Assembly: GCF_001042985.1 (NCBI RefSeq)
Contig: NZ_JYKY01000019.1
Location: 1 to 64,000, forward strand
DNA: 64,000 bases
Direction: 5' to 3'
From: Pseudomonas lundensis
GTDB taxonomy: Bacteria > Pseudomonadota > Gammaproteobacteria > Pseudomonadales > Pseudomonadaceae
The first letter of the stretch is position 1, and each line of letters starts with the position of its first letter. The notes below the pieces were generated by a model, which saw nothing but the letters and a program-made list of their open reading frames with translations, did not search any database and was not told the origin of the DNA. This document shows, one piece after another, positions 59,272 to 64,000 of this stretch. A program made the translations under genes and the position numbers.

Positions 59272-60602
59272 TGAGCCTGCGTCTGCGGTTGAGCCTGACC
59301 ATCGGTTCGGCGTTCATTGTGATCTGGATGCTGGCGGCGGCCTGGATGCTCAGTGACTTGCGCCAGCAGATGATGTTTTCCCTCGACCAGCGGCTGGTGG
59401 CCTCTGCGCGGATGGTCGCCGGGCTGTTGGAGCAATTGCCGCAATTGCCGGTAAAAGGCGAGGGCACCCATTTCAGCGCGGAACAACTGACCATCCCCGG
59501 TGGGATGGCCTGCCAGGTCAGTTCGCTGCGGGGCGAAATTCTGGCACGCAGCCATAACAACCCGGATCAGCCCATGCAGTCTGAATCCACCGGCTTTCGC
59601 GATCAGATCATTGACGGTGCCGCCTGGCGCACCTTCACCCTGGACCGTGGCGACCTGCGCATCACCACGGCCGACCGTCAGGTGGAGCGGGAAGCGTTGA
59701 ACCTGTCGGTGTTGCTGGCGGCTTCGGTGCCGGTGGGCATGGCGCTGGTGGGCTGTTTATTGTTGCTGTGGCTGGGCATCGGGCAGGGTTTGGCGCCGCT
59801 CAAACGCATGCGCGATGCCCTGATGCGCCGCGATGCCGATTCGTTGCAGCCTTTACAGATCAGCCCGTTGCCCAGCGAATTGCAACCGTTGCTCGATTCA
59901 CAGAACCAGTTACTGGCCCGTATCGCCAAGGCCATTGAGCGCGAGCGGCGCTTGACCGGCGATGCTGCCCACGAGCTGCGCAGCCCGCTGACGGCCATCA
60001 AGACTCACCTGCAAGTGGCGCGCATGACCGAGGGCGCGGCCCGCGAGCAATCGCTGGCCCACGCTGAAGCCGGGGCCGACCGCTTGCACCGCACGCTTGA
60101 GCAATTGTTGCTGCTGGCCCGGGTCGAAGGCAGTTTGTCGTTTGACGACGGTGTGCAGTGCTCGCCCGAGCAGGTGGCGCGCCTGGCCATTCATGATGCC
60201 GTCAGCGGGGCGGCCGATCGCATTGTGCTGAATGTGCCGGCGAATCTGCCCGACACCCCGCTGAAAGTCCCGTCCGTACTGGCCATTGCGGCCTTGCGCA
60301 ACTTGCTGGAAAACGCCTTGCGCCATACACCGGCCGATACCCGCGTCGAATTGACACTTCGCGTCGTGGCCGCCGATGTGTATTTTGTCGTCCGCGATCA
60401 CGGCCCCGGCATCGCGCCTGACACCTTGCAGCACATGACCCAGCGTTTTTGGCGCAACGACAACAGCAACGGCTGCGGGTTGGGGCTGGCCATTGTGCAG
60501 GCCATTGTCGAGCGCTGCGCCGGTGGGTTGAGCTTTGACAGTCAGCCCGACGGGTTGCGGGTTGAGCTGCGCATGCCCTTGCAAGCTGAGAGCGGCCAAT
60601 AA
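59268..60602 (+). CDS. Two-component sensor histidine kinase
   Basis: 444 residues. Two membrane helices (about 5-28 and 150-172) enclose a periplasmic sensor of about 120 residues. A HAMP-like linker (PLKRMRDALMRRDADSLQPL) is followed by the H-box GDAAHELRSPLTAIKTHLQ with phospho-acceptor H235, then N-box NLLENALRHTP, and G-boxes DHGPGIAP and NGCGLGLAIVQAIVE. It overlaps the response regulator by four bases. The periplasmic domain contains one Cys (GGMACQVSSLRGE), possibly relevant to redox or metal sensing given the neighbouring Dsb genes. Confidence 0.95.
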   Translation: MMSLRLRLSLTIGSAFIVIWMLAAAWMLSDLRQQMMFSLDQRLVASARMVAGLLEQLPQLPVKGEGTHFSAEQLTIPGGMACQVSSLRGEILARSHNNPDQPMQSESTGFRDQIIDGAAWRTFTLDRGDLRITTADRQVEREALNLSVLLAASVPVGMALVGCLLLLWLGIGQGLAPLKRMRDALMRRDADSLQPLQISPLPSELQPLLDSQNQLLARIAKAIERERRLTGDAAHELRSPLTAIKTHLQVARMTEGAAREQSLAHAEAGADRLHRTLEQLLLLARVEGSLSFDDGVQCSPEQVARLAIHDAVSGAADRIVLNVPANLPDTPLKVPSVLAIAALRNLLENALRHTPADTRVELTLRVVAADVYFVVRDHGPGIAPDTLQHMTQRFWRNDNSNGCGLGLAIVQAIVERCAGGLSFDSQPDGLRVELRMPLQAESGQ

Positions 60603-60613
60603 GGCCGCTTTTT
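60591..60613 (+). terminator. Rho-independent terminator overlapping the kinase stop codon
   Basis: GCGGCC (60592-60597) pairs with GGCCGC (60603-60608) around AATAA, followed by five T. The stop codon TAA lies in the loop, so the hairpin is partly coding. Confidence 0.85.
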
Positions 60614-60763
60614 CATGATCCTTCCTGTCTGTAGGACAGTCCGGCAAGCACTGATGCAGCTCAGTGTTTTGCGTGCGCGTCGCCTTTAAAGTACCCCTCG
60701 ATTTATAAGGGGGTTAAGTCAACTCCACCGATAAGAAAAATCCACTTGCAAGGTAAAAGAACA

Positions 60764-62176
60764 TTGAAGGATTCAGCGTTTGATCAGCCGCCTGTCGGTG
60801 AACCTCACGAACTCCAGCGCAGTTTGTCCAACCGTCACATTCAACTGATTGCCATTGGCGGCGCCATCGGCACCGGCCTGTTCATGGGCTCGGGCAAGAC
60901 CATCAGCCTGGCGGGCCCCTCGATCATTTTTGTGTACATGATCATTGGCTTCATGCTGTTTTTTGTCATGCGCGCCATGGGTGAGTTGCTGTTATCCAAC
61001 CTTAAGTACAAGTCGTTCATTGATTTCTCGGCCGACTTGCTGGGGCCGATGGCCGGTTACTTCATGGGCTGGACCTACTGGTTTTGCTGGATTGTCACCG
61101 GGATTGCGGATGTGATCGCGATTTCCGGGTACACGCAGTTCTGGTTTCCGGACGTCCCCTTATGGATGCCGGCGGTCGGGTGCGTGGCGCTGTTGCTGTC
61201 GCTGAACCTGATCACCGTGAAGATGTTCGGTGAGCTGGAGTTCTGGTTTGCCATGATCAAGATCGTCGCCATTTGTGCGTTGGTTTGCACCGGGTTGTAC
61301 ATGGTGGTCACGGCCTATCAGTCCCCCGCGGGCCACGCTGCAACGCTGAGCAACCTGTGGAATGACGGCGGGATGTTCCCCCATGGGCTGATGGGCTTTT
61401 TTGCCGGGTTCCAGATCGCTGTATTTGCGTTTGTCGGGATCGAGTTGGCTGGCACCACCGCCGCTGAGACCAAAGACCCGGAGCGTAATTTGCCCCGCGC
61501 GATCAACTCGATTCCGCTGCGCATCATCATGTTCTACGTGTTCGCGCTGATTGCGATTCTGGCCGTCACGCCGTGGCGCGACGTGGTCGCGGACAAAAGT
61601 CCTTTTGTTGAGTTGTTCATGCTGGCGGGGCTTCCGGCGGCGGCAGGCATCATCAACTTCGTGGTGCTGACCTCGGCCGCTTCATCGGCCAACAGCGGCG
61701 TTTTCTCTACCAGCCGCATGCTCTACGGCCTGGCCCTGGAAGGGGATGCGCCGCAGACATTCAAGCACCTGTCGCAGCGCGCCGTGCCTTCCAACGGGCT
61801 GATCTTTTCGTGCATTTGCCTGCTGGCCGGAGCGCTGGTGATTTACCTGATCCCCAACCTGATGCACGCCTTCACCCTGATCACCACGGTGTCTGCGACC
61901 CTGTTCATGTTTGTCTGGTCGATGATTCTGTTGTCCTACCTGGCCTACCGCAAGCAGCGCGCGCACTTGCATCAGGCATCGCGTTACAAGATGCCGGGCG
62001 GCAAAGTGATGGTCTGGGTGTGTCTGGCGTTCTTTGCCTTCATTCTGGTGTTGCTGGCGCTGGAGGACGACACGCGGCAGGCGTTGTACGTGGTACCGGG
62101 CTGGTTCCTGCTGTTGGGGCTGGCCTACCGGTCCATTGTGCGCAACAAGCTGCAGGCGGCTAAAGGACTGCAATAA
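60764..62176 (+). CDS. cycA: Amino acid permease, D-serine/D-alanine/glycine transporter type
   Basis: 470 residues with about twelve membrane helices. APC-family signature LSNRHIQLIAIGGAIGTGLFMGSGKTI at the N-terminus; GIELAGTTAAETKDPERNLPRAINSIPLR in the middle; overall closest to CycA by memory. It imports small neutral amino acids with protons. A TTG start at 60764 (MKDSAFDQPP) has AAGGT nine bases upstream; an earlier in-frame TTG at 60746 has no clear site. There is no ATG before the conserved region. It sits between the Dsb/two-component island and pvdH and has no obvious link to either. Confidence 0.85.
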   Translation: MKDSAFDQPPVGEPHELQRSLSNRHIQLIAIGGAIGTGLFMGSGKTISLAGPSIIFVYMIIGFMLFFVMRAMGELLLSNLKYKSFIDFSADLLGPMAGYFMGWTYWFCWIVTGIADVIAISGYTQFWFPDVPLWMPAVGCVALLLSLNLITVKMFGELEFWFAMIKIVAICALVCTGLYMVVTAYQSPAGHAATLSNLWNDGGMFPHGLMGFFAGFQIAVFAFVGIELAGTTAAETKDPERNLPRAINSIPLRIIMFYVFALIAILAVTPWRDVVADKSPFVELFMLAGLPAAAGIINFVVLTSAASSANSGVFSTSRMLYGLALEGDAPQTFKHLSQRAVPSNGLIFSCICLLAGALVIYLIPNLMHAFTLITTVSATLFMFVWSMILLSYLAYRKQRAHLHQASRYKMPGGKVMVWVCLAFFAFILVLLALEDDTRQALYVVPGWFLLLGLAYRSIVRNKLQAAKGLQ

Positions 62177-62201
62177 AGCGTGTATTGACGTGGTGTATCA
62201 C

Positions 62202-62235
62202 AAGGGGATGGCCTGCAAGGTGCCATCCCCTTTGT
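62202..62235 (+). terminator. Rho-independent terminator of the permease gene
   Basis: AAGGGGATGGC (62202-62212) pairs perfectly with GCCATCCCCTT (62222-62232) around nine bases, with a short T run at the end. It separates the permease gene from the PvdS promoter that follows. Confidence 0.8.
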
Positions 62236-62277
62236 CGTTCTGGCGATCCGTGGCGCGTGGATTGTGTGATTCGCCTC

Positions 62278-62301
62278 TAAATCCGGGCACCGCCAATGCG
62301 T
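62278..62301 (+). promoter_or_regulatory. PvdS-type promoter of pvdH
   Basis: TAAAT (62278-62282), 16 bases, then CGT (62299-62301) is a perfect PvdS promoter. It lies about 100 bases before the pvdH start and after the permease terminator. Confidence 0.88.
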
Positions 62302-62400
62302 TTCCAAAGCAGGAAAACCTGCAGCGCTCTTTCGCGCATCGAAAGTCCTCGCAGGTCTGCGGTTTTGGTCAATCTCATCAGCGCATTGAGGGTCCCAGAA

Positions 62401-63807
62401 ATGTCAGTCGCTACCAGTCTTGTCGACGATCAGCCGGGTCGGGTCTGTACGACCGAAACGCTGTATGAATTTGAAGAATCTCCCTTGTTGGCCCGTCAGA
62501 GCCGCCAAGAATCCAACGCGCGCAGTTATCCGCGGCGCATTCCGCTGGCGTTGAAGCGCGCCAAGGGGCTGTACGTCGAGGACGTTGAAGGCCGGCGCTT
62601 TATCGACTGCCTGGCAGGCGCGGGCACCTTGGCGCTCGGGCATAACCACCCGGTTGTGATTGAGGCGATCCGCAAGGTGCTGGACGACGGTCTGCCTTTG
62701 CATACGCTGGACCTGACCACGCCGGTCAAGGATCAGTTTGTACAGGACCTGTTTGGCCTGTTGCCAGACGCCTTGGCCCAAGAAGCGAAAATCCAGTTTT
62801 GTGGCCCCACCGGCACCGACGCGGTAGAAGCGGCGTTGAAGCTGGTACGCACGGCAACCGGGCGCAACACGGTGATTTCGTTCCAGGGCGGTTATCACGG
62901 GATGAGCCAAGGGGCGTTGAGCCTGATGGGCAGCCTTGGCCCGAAAAAACCCATGGCCGCCTTGCTGGGCAATGGGGTGCAATTTATGCCGTACCCGTAC
63001 GATTACCGTTGCCCGTTTGGCCTCGGCGGGGAGCAAGGGGTGAAGGCCAACTTGCATTACCTGCACACGCTGTTCAGTGATCCAGAGGCCGGCGTGCAAT
63101 TGCCTGCCGCCGTGATCGTTGAAGTGGTACAGGGCGAGGGGGGTGTGATCCCGGCGGACCTGGACTGGCTGCGGGGGCTGCGGCGCCTCACGGAGCAGGC
63201 CGGGGTGGCGTTGATCGTGGATGAAATCCAGAGCGGTTTTGCCCGCACCGGCAAGATGTTCGCCTTTGAACACGCGGGGATCGTGCCTGATGTGGTGGTG
63301 CTGTCCAAAGCCATTGGTGGCAGTTTGCCGTTGGCGGTGGTGGTCTATCGCGAGTGGCTCGACACGTGGCTGCCCGGTGCCCATGCCGGTACTTTCCGCG
63401 GTAATCAGATGGCCATGGCCGCGGGCAGTGCCGTGATGCGCTACCTCAAGGAGCACAATGTTGCGGCGCACGCGGCAGCCATGGGTGAGCGCTTGAGTGA
63501 GCACTTGCACATCCTGCAGCGCGACTTCCCGCAATTGGGTGATATCCGGGGGCGCGGGCTGATGCTGGGCGTTGAATTGGTTGACCCGTCTGGCCTGCCT
63601 GACGCGCTGGGCCACCCCCCAGCCTTTGGCCGACTGGCGCCGCTGGTACAGCGCGAATGCCTCAAGCGCGGATTGATTCTGGAACTGGGGGGGCGGCACG
63701 GCAGTGTGGTGCGGTTCCTGCCACCGCTGATCATCACCGGCGCCGAGATCGATCACGTGGCGGCCATGTTCGGCAATGCCTTGGCGGCGGCCATCGGCCG
63801 GCTCTAA
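62401..63807 (+). CDS. pvdH: Diaminobutyrate--2-oxoglutarate transaminase PvdH
   Basis: 468 residues. PLP-dependent class III aminotransferase making L-2,4-diaminobutyrate from aspartate semialdehyde and glutamate, the amino acid activated by the third adenylation domain of PvdL. Signatures: FCGPTGTDAVEAALKL, the Gly/Tyr/His loop SFQGGYHGMSQ, LIVDEIQSGFARTG, and the PLP Lys at K303 in VVLSKAIGGSLP. The ATG at 62401 has GAGGG about nine bases upstream; the longer open frame to 62296 includes part of the promoter. mbtH follows 82 bases later. Confidence 0.96.
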   Translation: MSVATSLVDDQPGRVCTTETLYEFEESPLLARQSRQESNARSYPRRIPLALKRAKGLYVEDVEGRRFIDCLAGAGTLALGHNHPVVIEAIRKVLDDGLPLHTLDLTTPVKDQFVQDLFGLLPDALAQEAKIQFCGPTGTDAVEAALKLVRTATGRNTVISFQGGYHGMSQGALSLMGSLGPKKPMAALLGNGVQFMPYPYDYRCPFGLGGEQGVKANLHYLHTLFSDPEAGVQLPAAVIVEVVQGEGGVIPADLDWLRGLRRLTEQAGVALIVDEIQSGFARTGKMFAFEHAGIVPDVVVLSKAIGGSLPLAVVVYREWLDTWLPGAHAGTFRGNQMAMAAGSAVMRYLKEHNVAAHAAAMGERLSEHLHILQRDFPQLGDIRGRGLMLGVELVDPSGLPDALGHPPAFGRLAPLVQRECLKRGLILELGGRHGSVVRFLPPLIITGAEIDHVAAMFGNALAAAIGRL

Positions 63808-63889
63808 TTCCTGGCGTTGATCGCTCGTTTGTTCTATGACCCCGGCTGCGCGTGTTGGCGCAGCGGCTTAATGCGATGGAGACCCGCAC

Positions 63890-64000
63890 ATGAGTTCAGT
63901 ATTTGACCGCGACGATATTCTTTTTCAGGTGGTGGTGAACCACGAAGACCAGTACTCGATCTGGCCTGATTACAAAGCCATTCCGAACGGCTGGCGTGCG
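63890..64000 (+). CDS. mbtH: MbtH-like protein (cut by window end)
   Basis: First 37 codons only. MSSVFDRDDILFQVVVNHEDQYSIWPDYKAIPNGWRA matches the start of the MbtH family (SIWP and GW are conserved). MbtH-like proteins bind adenylation domains of peptide synthetases and are often needed for their activity or solubility. GGAG lies nine bases before the ATG. Together with pvdH it forms a PvdS-driven unit; the order pvdH-mbtH is known from P. aeruginosa. Confidence 0.93.
   Translation, partial: MSSVFDRDDILFQVVVNHEDQYSIWPDYKAIPNGWRA

Noticed and set aside
1..64000. CRISPR array, tRNA, rRNA or prophage
   Set aside because: No regularly spaced repeats, no cloverleaf sequences and no phage structural genes were seen; the only mobile DNA is the IS end at 1-422.

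Overview
The window is chromosomal DNA of a fluorescent Pseudomonas, probably P. fluorescens-like rather than P. aeruginosa. The evidence is the high GC content, the gene order dnaX-ybaB-recR, then apt-anr-hemN, two tandem ccoNOQP operons and acnA (an order I recall from Pseudomonas), and pyoverdine genes pvdS, pvdG, pvdL, pvdH and mbtH. All identifications come from reading translations, motifs and context; no database search was run.

Layout. 1-422: right end of an IS3-family insertion sequence. 676-4709: an Aer-like PAS chemoreceptor, a PAS-GGDEF-EAL protein and a periplasmic solute-binding-like protein. 4854-8677: DNA replication and repair block dnaX, ybaB, recR, then apt. 8725-24272: a microaerobic respiration block with the regulator anr, a small unknown gene, hemN, a SafE-like membrane protein, the cbb3 oxidase assembly genes ccoGHIS and two complete cbb3 oxidase operons. 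24346-39147: housekeeping and accessory genes (hydrolase, second Aer-like receptor, CPBP protease, acnA, rlmM, tusA, MATE pump, pdxB, a small conserved gene, an ABC exporter, ppnP, an exonuclease, a second solute-binding-like protein). 39209-55051: pyoverdine block with a hydroxyornithine acetyltransferase-like gene, the sigma factor pvdS, thioesterase pvdG and the 4332-residue synthetase pvdL. 55100-62176: a periplasmic disulfide island (dsbG, a TlpA-like gene, dsbD) divergent from a two-component system, then an amino-acid permease. 62401-64000: pvdH and the start of an mbtH-like gene, cut by the window end.

Two regulatory circuits can be read from the DNA. The first is Anr: anr lies in the cluster, and Anr-type boxes TTGAY-N4-RTCAA lie before hemN and ccoN-2 (perfect), with single-mismatch versions before ccoN-1 and ccoG. 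Low oxygen would thus induce haem synthesis and the high-affinity oxidases together. The second is iron starvation: pvdS has a sigma70-like promoter covered by a Fur box, and three promoters of the PvdS form (TAAAT or TAATT, exactly 16 bases, CGT) precede the acetyltransferase gene, pvdG-pvdL and pvdH-mbtH. PvdH supplies diaminobutyrate, whose specificity signature is readable in the third adenylation domain of PvdL.

No tRNA, rRNA, CRISPR array or prophage was seen. Nothing in the window is certainly a new system. The most open points are the Dsb and two-component island between pvdL and pvdH, the Lgt-like membrane domain fused to a TlpA-type thioredoxin, the Anr box inside a divergent coding region, and the patchwork identity between the two oxidase operons.
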